NCBI GenBank assembly: GCA_023151145.1
Contig: JAKLJM010000003.1
Location: forward strand, 1-37,496
Direction: 5' to 3'
From: Bacteriovoracaceae bacterium
Lineage (GTDB): Bacteria > Bdellovibrionota > Bacteriovoracia > Bacteriovoracales > Bacteriovoracaceae
DNA length: 37,496 nt
Both the position numbers and the translations under genes were made by a program. The notes under the pieces are model-generated. The model saw nothing but the letters and a program-made list of their open reading frames with translations, searched no databases and was not told the origin of the DNA. Positions 9,062-16,976 of the stretch are shown here, in pieces; the stretch's first letter is position 1; every line of letters begins with the position of its first letter.

Positions 9062-9976
9062 GTGAACAAAAAATTTGTGTATTTTCTGACGAATGTAGCC
9101 TCTAGGGAATGGCTTAAAAATGAACTGGCCATCTTTCGTCCGAAGTTAAAATTTAGTTATTCACGTGGTGGATTTATTACATTTGTTAATGCTGAATCAA
9201 ATGGTCGCCCTGAGGATTTTACTTACTTACCAGTTTTTGCACGTCACCATGGCTATTCTCAGACCAAAGGCACTCGCGAGGAGTGTGTAGAGTTTTACGA
9301 AAAAACTAAATCGAAGTTTCCTTTACTAGACACGACTTCAGCAAAAGTCACTCCGCCTGCTCCCTATTATGAATTAATCGAAGTATCTGAAGATGAGTTT
9401 TTCTTAGGTTTTGTGGATCACAACGAAAGCCGTTTTCCATTGAATGACCCGAAGGTTGAATTGGCAGAAAATGCACCTTCACGAGCTTATTTAAAAATTT
9501 TAGAAGTTGATCGAATCGGGGATTTGAAAATAGGAGCACAAGACACTGTGGTAGAATTTGGTTCTTCTCCCGGTGGTGCGGTATTCGCGCTCTTGGAAAA
9601 AGGAGCGAACGTTTTTGGAGTTGATACCGGAGAGATGGATGACATCTGTTTAAAGCATCCCAAATTTATATGGATTAAAAAAAGTATTCAAGAAACACTA
9701 AGAGAGGATTTCAAAGGAATGAATATTGATTGGGTCATTTCCGATATGAACCTTTCTCCCTTTGCCGTCTTTAGTGAATTGAAAAGTTTTTATGAAAGAA
9801 CTTTGATTAGTCCTAAAAAGGGATTTATTTTAACTCTTAAAATGACCAAACAAGAGATGATTAAAGAGCTGGATAGTTTTGAGGATAAACTTTTTAAAAG
9901 AGGATACCAGACTATTTTGATGAAGCAGCTCCCTTCTCATCATCAAGAGTTTGCCATTGTAGCTATTAAAAGATAG
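9062..9976 (+). CDS. FtsJ/RlmM-like SAM-dependent RNA 2'-O-methyltransferase
   Basis: Resembles RlmM, the 23S rRNA C2498 2'-O-methyltransferase, and the wider FtsJ class. The N-terminal ~130 residues look like an RNA-binding THUMP-like or RlmM-type extension. The catalytic domain begins at SRAYLK, with SAM motif VVEFGSSPGG, the VISDMNLSP segment and LTLKMTK; these offer the K-D-K members of the K-D-K-E tetrad. Length 304 aa. Start is GTG 9062 with AAGGTAGG upstream. Assignment to the FtsJ-like class is solid; the exact target nucleotide is inference. Confidence 0.8.
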   Translation: MNKKFVYFLTNVASREWLKNELAIFRPKLKFSYSRGGFITFVNAESNGRPEDFTYLPVFARHHGYSQTKGTREECVEFYEKTKSKFPLLDTTSAKVTPPAPYYELIEVSEDEFFLGFVDHNESRFPLNDPKVELAENAPSRAYLKILEVDRIGDLKIGAQDTVVEFGSSPGGAVFALLEKGANVFGVDTGEMDDICLKHPKFIWIKKSIQETLREDFKGMNIDWVISDMNLSPFAVFSELKSFYERTLISPKKGFILTLKMTKQEMIKELDSFEDKLFKRGYQTILMKQLPSHHQEFAIVAIKR

Positions 9977-10075
9977 CTGACTATTTTTCATTGGGAATTC
10001 CTATCAATATTTTTTGAAAATACTAATCTCTATTTTAAGCTTTTAAGTTAAAATGTAGGCTCACCAGGAGTTTAC

Positions 10076-10762
10076 ATGTTTCCATCTGACACAGAGATTA
10101 TGACTTGGTTTGCGCAATATGCTTATCAGCCTTGGTTAATTTATACAGCTGTCATTGCCATGATGACTCTATCAAGTTTTGGTTTACCGTTACCTGAAGA
10201 AGTAACAATCCTGGCTTTAGGGCTAATCGTTTATATGGGAAGAAATCCTGATCTTTATCCTCCACCAAGTTTGGACTCTGTGCCCGTCGATTTAACTTGG
10301 GCGATGATCATTTGTTTTTTAGCAATTTTTCTGAGTGATTTTCTCGTCTATTTTCTCGGGAGAAAGTTTGGACAAAATTCAAAGGTCCTAGTTTTTATTC
10401 ATCGTTTTATTAGTCCTGAAGCCTTTGATAAAACCAAAGAAATTATTCAAAAACATAGTTTTTGGGTTCCTGCCATTTTTCGTTTCACACCAGGAATTCG
10501 TTTTCCGGGTCATTTTAGCTGTGGCATGCTGGGAATTAAACCTTGGCAATTTTTAACGACAGATGGATTGGCCGCTCTTATCTCTGTTCCCACTCAAGTT
10601 TTTATCTTTGCTTATTATGGAAAAACCATCTTATCGACAATCACTTTAATCAAACAGTACTTATTGATCATTATTTTAATTGTCGCGGTCGTTGTTGTGG
10701 CCTACAAAATGTATCACTGGAGAATTGAAAAACGTCTTAAGGAAAAATTGAGTAAGAAATAA
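10076..10762 (+). CDS. DedA-family (SNARE-associated type) membrane protein
   Basis: Integral membrane protein of 228 aa. The early SSFGLPLPEEV motif is the DedA signature, followed by a long hydrophobic segment near 85-105, the FRFTPGIRFPGHFSCGMLG segment, and C-terminal transmembrane helices. DedA proteins act as lipid scramblases/flippases or in proton-motive-force maintenance; which lipid cannot be told. The ATG has CAGGAG upstream at good spacing. It precedes a solute-binding-protein gene with its own apparent promoter. Confidence 0.9.
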   Translation: MFPSDTEIMTWFAQYAYQPWLIYTAVIAMMTLSSFGLPLPEEVTILALGLIVYMGRNPDLYPPPSLDSVPVDLTWAMIICFLAIFLSDFLVYFLGRKFGQNSKVLVFIHRFISPEAFDKTKEIIQKHSFWVPAIFRFTPGIRFPGHFSCGMLGIKPWQFLTTDGLAALISVPTQVFIFAYYGKTILSTITLIKQYLLIIILIVAVVVVAYKMYHWRIEKRLKEKLSKK

Positions 10763-10773
10763 TGGTCGTCTAC

Positions 10774-10801
10774 TTGTGCAATTTTTTAGCTCTTCTATGC
10801 T
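10774..10801 (+). promoter_or_regulatory. Sigma-70-like promoter placed for a leaderless transcript
   Basis: TTGTGC (10774-10779) and TATGCT (10796-10801) are separated by 16 bp. The next start codon is ATG 10808, six bases after the -10 box, so transcription would begin at or next to the start codon. No Shine-Dalgarno sequence is present. Confidence 0.45.
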
Positions 10802-10807
10802 TAATAA

Positions 10808-11602
10808 ATGGGTATTAAAAAATTCCTAATATTCGCCATTTCTTTTTTCAGTATCAATTCGATACAGGCGCTTACTAAAATAAAAATTGCAACCTTAGAG
10901 TGGGCACCATATACCTGTTCACGTTGTCCGGATGGAGGAGTCGCCTCTAAAGTTCTTAAAGAATTTTTTTTAAAACAAGGTTATGAAGTTGAGTTGTCAT
11001 TTTACCCTTGGGCAAGAGCTGTTAAGCTTACAGAAAATGATCAAGTCGATGCTCTATGGCCTTGTTGGCCGAATGATGTTTCAGGTACAAAACTGAAAGT
11101 GGGAACACCATTTTTTAAGAGTACATTCGGTTTTATTTCACGCAAATCAAGCAATATTGAATTAAAACAAATTGAAGATTTAGGCAAATATCGCACGGGT
11201 GCTGTGGCCGGATATGGATATGATGAAGATATTTTACAAGTACTAAAAAGTGTTCCTAAAAAAGTTCAATATGTTACAGACGATAAATCTAATCTCAAAA
11301 AACTAATAGGCAATAGAATAGACATAGCCTTAATTGATTTAATAAATTATGAATACTCTTCTAAGTTTTTGTCGGTTGGTGAAAAAGAAGAATTAGTTGT
11401 TCAAAAAAATTTACAACGAAATTTAGATTTGGCTCTTGGCTTTACTGAAAATAATTTTTTAAAATACAATGAAATACTTAAGAAAGGTTTACAGCAATTT
11501 GATTTTGAAAAAAAATTAGCTGAGGAGCTTAGAAAACAAATGCTCGCTCCTCAGACTAAAGTAGAAGTGACAAATACTTATCTTTTTGCAATTAAACCTT
11601 GA
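10808..11602 (+). CDS. Periplasmic solute-binding protein, SBP_bac_3-like
   Basis: A 264-aa exported protein with a signal peptide ending about at SINSIQA. The mature part has the two-lobe amino-acid-binding-protein style: IATLEWAPYTC at the start, a FYPWARAVKL segment, GTPFFKSTFGFISR and a VAGYGYDEDILQ hinge region. There are no permease or ATPase genes nearby, so it may be an orphan sensor/binding protein, common in this kind of genome. It converges on the agmatinase-like gene with 25 bp overlap at the 3' ends. Paralogous in type to the gene at 16977. Confidence 0.8.
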   Translation: MGIKKFLIFAISFFSINSIQALTKIKIATLEWAPYTCSRCPDGGVASKVLKEFFLKQGYEVELSFYPWARAVKLTENDQVDALWPCWPNDVSGTKLKVGTPFFKSTFGFISRKSSNIELKQIEDLGKYRTGAVAGYGYDEDILQVLKSVPKKVQYVTDDKSNLKKLIGNRIDIALIDLINYEYSSKFLSVGEKEELVVQKNLQRNLDLALGFTENNFLKYNEILKKGLQQFDFEKKLAEELRKQMLAPQTKVEVTNTYLFAIKP

Positions 11603-12519
11603 GAGGCGAGGGCAGCACTGGTGAGCTTATACAATAAGCGCATTCCAACATTGGCATCCCATTCATCACCTTTTACACCCGATGGTGCAACTTCAACTAA
11701 ATCAAAACCAACAATGGTTCTTCCGCTATCGACAATTTCTTTAACAATTGAAACGAGTTCGTCTCTAGCGATTGATTGAAAGTTTTCACCTTTCATTTTT
11801 CTTTCAGCTAATTTTGCATCGAAGAATGTTTTAATTTTTTTATGAGATTCAATAAATTCATATTCCTCTTGGCAAAAGTCGCGAATTCCCACTTGTACGA
11901 GTTTTGAAACTCCTGAGATCTTCGTCATCACATTGTGCATGATAGAGGCGTGTGAGTGATTAAATCCCATGTAAGCATTTCTGGTATCAGAGTGTGCATC
12001 AAAATGCAGAATTCCCATTCCTTCATATTTTTCAGCGTAAGCTTTAATAGCACCAAAAGGAGTTGAATGATCTCCGCCAACGAGGACACTCATTTTATTC
12101 ATCTTTAAGACACGTTTTGTTTCTTTATAAACATAGTCATTTAGTTTATCAGAGTACTCGTTAACTTTTGCCAGTGTTTTTTGAAGTGCTTTACTTTTTT
12201 TAATTTCATTTTCACTAGCTTCAATAATTTTTTCGGCTAGTTTTCTTCCTTCTTTATTCAATTTTTTGATATTGGAATTTTCCTTAGTCATAAAAAGACC
12301 AGTTTTAAAGGCATCTATATAATCAAGATCAAAAAAATCAATTTGTGCCGAAGCATTAAGCATCGCTTTTGGGCCTTTATGAGTTCCATTTCCGTACGAC
12401 GTTGTTACATCCCACGGTACAGGAAGATAGATAACGGTAGATTCTTTTTCGTTGTACGGAAGACCGAAAATTCCATCATCACTTGATGCTTTTGCGTTTA
12501 AGTCAATTTCTTTTGCCAT
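11578..12519 (-). CDS. Agmatinase/arginase-family ureohydrolase
   Basis: Binuclear-metal ureohydrolase of 313 aa. The metal motifs GGDHS, FDAHSD and the SHASI loop are present in order. The last motif, usually S-x-D-x-D-x-x-D-P, reads GFDLVEVAP, so one usual aspartate is valine and another alanine while a glutamate is added. Agmatinase, guanidinobutyrase and formiminoglutamase cannot be separated by eye. The start is ATG 12519 with GCAGGAG upstream, not the TTG/ATG further out. No polyamine genes are adjacent. Confidence 0.85.
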   Translation of the reverse strand: MAKEIDLNAKASSDDGIFGLPYNEKESTVIYLPVPWDVTTSYGNGTHKGPKAMLNASAQIDFFDLDYIDAFKTGLFMTKENSNIKKLNKEGRKLAEKIIEASENEIKKSKALQKTLAKVNEYSDKLNDYVYKETKRVLKMNKMSVLVGGDHSTPFGAIKAYAEKYEGMGILHFDAHSDTRNAYMGFNHSHASIMHNVMTKISGVSKLVQVGIRDFCQEEYEFIESHKKIKTFFDAKLAERKMKGENFQSIARDELVSIVKEIVDSGRTIVGFDLVEVAPSGVKGDEWDANVGMRLLYKLTSAALASQGLIAKR

Positions 12520-12541
12520 GAAAAACTCCTGCAATTGTTAT

Positions 12542-12572
12542 TTGAAAACTCAAGATTCACTTAATTTATAAT
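12542..12572 (+). promoter_or_regulatory. Possible promoter of the C1 peptidase gene
   Basis: TATAAT at 12567-12572 is a perfect -10 box; TTGAAA at 12542-12547 is the nearest -35 at a long 19-bp spacing. If used, the mRNA has a leader of nearly 200 nt (12580-12775), in which I see G-rich and palindromic stretches (for example TTCGGCCGAA) but no riboswitch I can name. Confidence 0.35.
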
Positions 12573-12775
12573 GGAGGAATAGTGCCATTGTGACCCTTTT
12601 TTGAAAACCAAAAGTTTGAAATTTTTGATGATCAATATCTAAATAATAGATCTCCAATTGAATTCACTCAGTTGAAGTGTTAGGTGGCGGTATTTTTTGT
12701 GGTCATAGCTTGCATCTTTGGCAAGGAGGGAGTAGCTTTCGGCCGAATCAAGCGTCAATTACCAAGGAAATGACC

Positions 12776-13867
12776 ATGAAACTTACCCAAGTTTTCTTAT
12801 CTCTGGCCCTCGCCTCGTCTATTGCTTTAAGAGCAGAGGATGGAGCCTATTTAGATCCAAAATATCCCAATCTGGTTCATCCAAAAGTAACAAAACTGCA
12901 ATTTAAAGGTGAAGCTAAATCAGACACTCTTAGCGTCCTAAAGAACCAATCTGCCGTACGTTCTCAGGGCGGACGTGGAACATGTTCAATATTTTCGGCC
13001 ACTGCCTATATTGAAAGTTTATTAATCCAAAAAGGTTATTTCCAAAATGATGTTGATCTTTCTGAAGAATGGTTGGAGTTTACGGCCGTTGGAGGCTCAA
13101 CTAGTGATGGCTCTTATGCTACGAAAAATTTTAATGCCTTAAAAAATTACGGGATTCCCACTGAAAAAACTTTGCCTTATATTTCTTCAGACTGGGTAGA
13201 TGGTTACCATTATTTAACTGAAAAACGTTGTGGTCATTTGACTGGAACGAAAAAAACCGCCTGTCAGGTTGTTCACTTTGATCCTACTTTATTAAAGAAA
13301 ACTGATTCAGAACTTCTCGATCAAACATCAGTAATTTTTAATCCAGAATTTGTTACTGCAAGAACAGAAGCAAAAGAAATTAGAGATCAATACATAAAAG
13401 TGACAACTACTTATTACAATATCTACGATACAGCAGAAGTAAAAAAACTTTTATTACAAGGTAAACCAGTTGTCCTTGAATCAGACTTTTATTACGGAGC
13501 TTGGAATCACCGTAAAGCAGAAGAACTAGGCATTAAACGTAATATGGATCATTGGAATAAAGGAATCGTTATTAGCCCAATTCCAGGTTCATTAGATGCA
13601 GTGAAATCTCCTACAAAGCCTGCAGGTCATTCTATTTTAGTTGTAGGTTTTGATGATCAAAAAACTGTGGAAGCCAATATTCAAATGAATGATGGAACGA
13701 TAAAAAAAGTCACTTTTAAAGGTGTTTATTATTTTAAAAATAGCTGGGGAAGTGATTCTTTCGGTCGTGATTTTGAAGTTGATGGCCAAAAATTTCCAGG
13801 CTATGGAATGATGGTGCAAGAATATGCTCATCGCGAAGGTTCATTTTACTTATTAGAAATTAAATAA
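12776..13867 (+). CDS. Secreted papain-like (C1 family) cysteine peptidase
   Basis: About 363 aa with a signal peptide (LTQVFLSLALASSIALRAE). The catalytic region shows the papain order: QSAVRSQGGRGTCSIFSATA contains the oxyanion Gln and the catalytic Cys, PAGHSILVVGF the catalytic His, and FKNSWGSDSFG the catalytic Asn with the NSWG motif. It therefore should be an active peptidase acting outside the cytoplasm. The start at ATG 12776 has AAGGAA upstream and gives a clean signal peptide; the longer reading from 12677 adds residues that do not look like protein. It converges with a DUF4360 gene through a shared terminator. Confidence 0.88.
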   Translation: MKLTQVFLSLALASSIALRAEDGAYLDPKYPNLVHPKVTKLQFKGEAKSDTLSVLKNQSAVRSQGGRGTCSIFSATAYIESLLIQKGYFQNDVDLSEEWLEFTAVGGSTSDGSYATKNFNALKNYGIPTEKTLPYISSDWVDGYHYLTEKRCGHLTGTKKTACQVVHFDPTLLKKTDSELLDQTSVIFNPEFVTARTEAKEIRDQYIKVTTTYYNIYDTAEVKKLLLQGKPVVLESDFYYGAWNHRKAEELGIKRNMDHWNKGIVISPIPGSLDAVKSPTKPAGHSILVVGFDDQKTVEANIQMNDGTIKKVTFKGVYYFKNSWGSDSFGRDFEVDGQKFPGYGMMVQEYAHREGSFYLLEIK

Positions 13868-13900
13868 AAAAAAAGGGCCCACCAATTCTGGTGGGCCCTT
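13866..13900 (-). terminator. Intrinsic terminator, probably bidirectional
   Basis: A 12-bp perfect stem (AAGGGCCCACCA, loop ATTC, TGGTGGGCCCTT) at 13873-13900. On the - strand it is followed by a run of nine T, ideal for ending the DUF4360 gene at 13934. On the + strand a shorter TTCTT follows, so it can also serve the peptidase gene. Confidence 0.9.
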
Positions 13901-13933
13901 CTTACCCGAATCTCATAATTTTTTCCAAACAAA

Positions 13934-14545
13934 CTACTGACATCTTCTCCATTGTAACTTGTACAAGATACCTGTCTTAAAGTCAGCCGAGTCAACAGTG
14001 GCTAGAGCTAAATCGCTATAGCGATTTGTACGAACCAACATAGAAGCATTTACACGTAAAATAGTATCAGCTCCACACGGTGACCAAACAGTTGCTTGAA
14101 GGCCAATAGTGTTTTGAAAATTGTAATCTGTATCAGTACGACCAACAAACGTTCTATCAAAACGTGGACCTTGTGAGCCTGCTAAAAAGTACTCAGCCGT
14201 TAAACGCGCTTGACCTTGTGGTGGTAATGAAACGTATCCACGGTAGTCGACGTCAATAACTGATACTGAAAAACCTTGTGGGACGTGTACTGGAATAGCG
14301 ATGTTACAGCTTTTTCTCTCAAGAGATCGACCGCCGCCTCCGGCTTCTACTACAAATTGATCGAAAATAATTGAAAGTGATTTATTGTCTGGTGAAAGAG
14401 CAGCTGAAGCAGAACCTGCAGGACAGCCTGTTCCACCATATGCTGGTTCACCTAGTTGAATGTCATTTAAATTGGCTTGAGCCATTGTTGAAACAGTAAG
14501 TAGAGTTCCTAGAGCTAATTTTTTTAACACGTTTCCTTTCATCAT
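13934..14545 (-). CDS. Secreted DUF4360-like protein
   Basis: A 203-aa exported protein; signal peptide LGTLLTVSTMAQA. The mature N-terminus has YGGTGCPAGSASAALSPD followed by LSIIFDQF, the DUF4360 pattern, and a further cysteine set (KSCNIAIPV, SPCGAD, RRC). No molecular role is known for the family. The start is ATG 14545 with GAGGGG upstream. It is divergent from the related protein at 14800 and shares its upstream region containing paired palindromes, which suggests common control. Confidence 0.8.
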   Translation of the reverse strand: MMKGNVLKKLALGTLLTVSTMAQANLNDIQLGEPAYGGTGCPAGSASAALSPDNKSLSIIFDQFVVEAGGGGRSLERKSCNIAIPVHVPQGFSVSVIDVDYRGYVSLPPQGQARLTAEYFLAGSQGPRFDRTFVGRTDTDYNFQNTIGLQATVWSPCGADTILRVNASMLVRTNRYSDLALATVDSADFKTGILYKLQWRRCQ

Positions 14546-14661
14546 TTTTTCCCCTCTTGAAAAAAGTTTTGTTTCGAGCTTTTTTTGTTTGCTCACAAGA
14601 TTTAGTTGTAAAGAAAAAACTTTTTAAAGAAAAGTCTAAACTGACTGAGCTTTTTGATTGC

Positions 14662-14696
14662 TCGCCAGTTGGCGAACTCACTTCGCCAGGTGGTGA
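14662..14696. promoter_or_regulatory. Two tandem palindromic operator-like sites, 21 bp apart
   Basis: TCGCCAGTTGGCGA (14662-14675) is a perfect 6-2-6 palindrome; TCGCCAGGTGGTGA (14683-14696) is a near copy. Both are followed by AC. Their centres are 21 bp apart, two helical turns, so a dimeric regulator could bind both on one face. They lie between the divergent DUF4360-like genes. Confidence 0.6.
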
Positions 14697-14799
14697 ACAT
14701 TCAAATATTGCAGAATTGTTATGATTGAATAAAGTTATTTCTTCCATTAATTAATAAGAAGAATCACCATTGCGTTGATTGGAATAGAGGGGGAAATTT

Positions 14800-15573
14800 A
14801 TGGGAACAATGTTTACAAAAAAATCACTAATAGGATGTGCACTCTTCTTAGTCTCATCTTTTTCGTTTGCTCAATCACTACAGTTTACATCTATTAGAAC
14901 CGGCGGAGTTGGTTGTCCGGTTGACGTGACATCTATTGCCACAGCTCCAGATTTAAGTAGTGCCAGTATTATCTTTGATCGCTTTGAAGCTCGAGTTCCG
15001 TTACAAATGCCAAACGGTGGCATGCGATCAATGATTGATGTTCCTTGTAATATCTTTGTCGAAATGGATTTACCTTCAGGGCATAAAATTGAAGAAATGG
15101 AAGTAACTTATGATCTAAGAGGGCAAACGTTTTTAGATCCAGGAGTCGCGGGAAGCTTTAGAAGTTTTATGATGTCTATTGCGGGAAATTCTGTACCAAG
15201 AAGTAGAGCGCCAAGAAGTGTTGTAGAAAAAACTTGGAATAATACTTATGTTGAGCAATCAGATGACTTCTATGTTCAACATGTACAAAAAATTCCTGTC
15301 CTTTCTAATTGTAGTAATGGAAGAGATAAAGTGGCCATGCACCTTCAGCACCATGTGGAAGCAAAGATTCTTAATCAGGCAGATGTATTTAGTCGCGAAG
15401 GATTTATTATTGTCGATTCATCCGACATATCAGGCGGGGTTCGATTAAAGGCTAGAATTAGTCGATGTACAATCGGTGGCAACGGAAATGGAAACGGTAA
15501 TGGTAATGGAGGAAGAACCTGTCGAACAGTGATTGTTCGCGGTCGTCCGGTTCAATCTTGCACCGAAAATTAG
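14800..15573 (+). CDS. Secreted DUF4360-like protein with Gly-Asn tail
   Basis: 257 aa, signal peptide up to SSFSFAQS. It is related to the divergent protein at 13934: RTGGVGCPVDVTSIATAPD and ASIIFDRFEAR align with the corresponding segments there, and cysteines are shared. Near the C-terminus a run of Gly-Asn pairs is followed by a GGRTCRTVIVRGRPVQSC tail with two cysteines, absent from the paralogue. ATG 14800 has GAGGGGG at 14787-14793. Role unknown; probably a surface or periplasmic protein. Confidence 0.8.
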   Translation: MGTMFTKKSLIGCALFLVSSFSFAQSLQFTSIRTGGVGCPVDVTSIATAPDLSSASIIFDRFEARVPLQMPNGGMRSMIDVPCNIFVEMDLPSGHKIEEMEVTYDLRGQTFLDPGVAGSFRSFMMSIAGNSVPRSRAPRSVVEKTWNNTYVEQSDDFYVQHVQKIPVLSNCSNGRDKVAMHLQHHVEAKILNQADVFSREGFIIVDSSDISGGVRLKARISRCTIGGNGNGNGNGNGGRTCRTVIVRGRPVQSCTEN

Positions 15574-15698
15574 AAAATACTTGGGTAAGAAGTTAATATT
15601 AGGGAATTTGGAGCCAAAATGGCCCACAAATTCTTTTTGTTTCTGACAGCGAATGAAAAAGAATTAACAAGAAAGTAGCTTTTTTTTAAAGTGAATTT

Positions 15699-16544
15699 AT
15701 GGATGATTGTTCACTCGAAAATTCACATTCACTAAAAACTACAGTTAATTCTGAACTAAGAGAACTTCTGAAATCTTACTTAGAAAGACACCCTAAGCTC
15801 ACGATGAATGCTTTGTCACAAAGAGCAGGAGTGGCCGGAACAACGCTTAGAAGATTGTTACAAGAAGAGAATCGAAGTGAAGTGGCTCCGCATACTGTCT
15901 TGCAATTAGTTTCCTACATCTATAAAGAGCGAAAAATTTCAAAACTTTTAGAGGTGTGCACTGGAGAAATTGGAGAATTATTAAAACGTTCATTTGATCA
16001 ATTTATTTTTGATGCTGAAAAATCAGACCATAAACTAAATACAGATCATAATGAATTATTTAAAGATGAAACCATGTATGTGATTTATAAGTTAGCGGCT
16101 AATAAATTTGGAACAAGCAGAGTAGAAGTTGAAGCAGTTGTGGGTTCTATGGGGATGAAAAAGCTAGAGAAGCTTTTATCTCTAGAGACACTGACAGAAG
16201 ATCAAAATGGACGCATCCATGCTGTAGAAAAAAACTTTTCAGTAGATCTAAAACTTGCTCATCAGCTAACGCATGTTCTTTTAGATTTTTATAAACCAGA
16301 AAAAGTAGCCGATGGTTTAAATTTATTTTACTCCCTTTCTGAAGGTTTAAATGCAGAGGGAATTAAAAAAGTTAAAGAAATTGAAAAAGAAGCAGTTTTA
16401 AAAGTTTTTGAAGTAATGAATAACGAAAATTATCAAGGATTGATTCCGTATTTTTCAATTGTGCTTTCAGATGTCATGGGGAAAAGTGACTCCGCTTGCA
16501 ATTTAAATGATTTTGAAGACCAGAATAGGAGAGTGGTTCAATGA
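15699..16544 (+). CDS. HTH-type regulator, unassigned family
   Basis: 281 aa. Residues about 35-60 (LTMNALSQRAGVAGTTLRRLLQEE) form a clear helix-turn-helix of the XRE-like kind; the remainder is helical and resembles the long C-terminal domains of TIGR02147-type regulators of this phylum, though I cannot confirm that family. It overlaps the next gene by ATGA. Sitting beside the DUF4360 pair, it is a reasonable candidate for the protein that binds the paired palindromes (inference). No good Shine-Dalgarno sequence precedes ATG 15699. Confidence 0.7.
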   Translation: MDDCSLENSHSLKTTVNSELRELLKSYLERHPKLTMNALSQRAGVAGTTLRRLLQEENRSEVAPHTVLQLVSYIYKERKISKLLEVCTGEIGELLKRSFDQFIFDAEKSDHKLNTDHNELFKDETMYVIYKLAANKFGTSRVEVEAVVGSMGMKKLEKLLSLETLTEDQNGRIHAVEKNFSVDLKLAHQLTHVLLDFYKPEKVADGLNLFYSLSEGLNAEGIKKVKEIEKEAVLKVFEVMNNENYQGLIPYFSIVLSDVMGKSDSACNLNDFEDQNRRVVQ

Positions 16545-16837
16545 AAAAATTAGTAAAAAAATGGATGGTTTTTTCCCTATTGATTCTTTTTTCTTTCAAC
16601 ATGAAAGCTTCAAGAATGGTGCAGGTCAATGGAGAACTTACTGGCGCAGGATCAAAATACTCTGTAAAATCCCTGGTTGGATTTATTCATAATCGCGAAG
16701 TTTTACCAAAAGAAAAATGTTCAAAAATCATTCTAAAAAAATCGGATAATCCAAGGATTTCAGACATCACGAAAGTGGAAATCAACGGTGAAGTAGTTGA
16801 AGCTCATCAGTTTGATGGTTTTGTTGTTCAAGAATAA
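16541..16837 (+). CDS. Small exported protein, function unknown
   Basis: 98 aa with a signal peptide (WMVFSLLILFSFNMKAS). The mature part is short, lysine-rich, with one cysteine; beta-strand-like (VQVNGELTG, KVEINGEVVEA). I do not recognise it. Its ATG overlaps the stop of the HTH regulator, so it is translationally coupled to it. Confidence 0.65.
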   Translation: MKKLVKKWMVFSLLILFSFNMKASRMVQVNGELTGAGSKYSVKSLVGFIHNREVLPKEKCSKIILKKSDNPRISDITKVEINGEVVEAHQFDGFVVQE

Positions 16838-16942
16838 TTTCACACATGGCCCAGTCTAAGTTTTTCCGGCTGGGTCAAATATAAAATTTCTGTCTTAAAT
16901 TATCTTAAGGTTTTGTTTAGAATTTATTCAATTTTAACTTTC

Positions 16943-16970
16943 TTGAATCAAGAATGAAATTTGATATGAT
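16943..16970 (+). promoter_or_regulatory. Sigma-70-like promoter placed for a leaderless transcript
   Basis: TTGAAT (16943-16948), 16-bp spacer, TATGAT (16965-16970). The GTG start of the next gene is at 16977, six bases after the -10 box, and no Shine-Dalgarno sequence is present. Same spacing as at 10774-10808. Confidence 0.55.
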
Positions 16971-16976
16971 TTGTAA

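Noticed and set aside
12677..12775. GGGAGTAGC and nearby G-rich bases before the C1 peptidase gene, recalling the start of a manganese (yybP-ykoY) riboswitch
   Set aside because: Only about 40 bases remain to the start codon, too few for the aptamer, and the second conserved half is missing.
15478..15512. Simple DNA repeat of GGNAAY units
   Set aside because: Encodes the Gly-Asn run of the secreted protein; treated as part of that gene.
16850..16885. GGCCCAG/CTGGGTC inverted repeat after the small exported protein
   Set aside because: Could be a weak terminator, but the loop is long and no T-run follows, so not listed as one.
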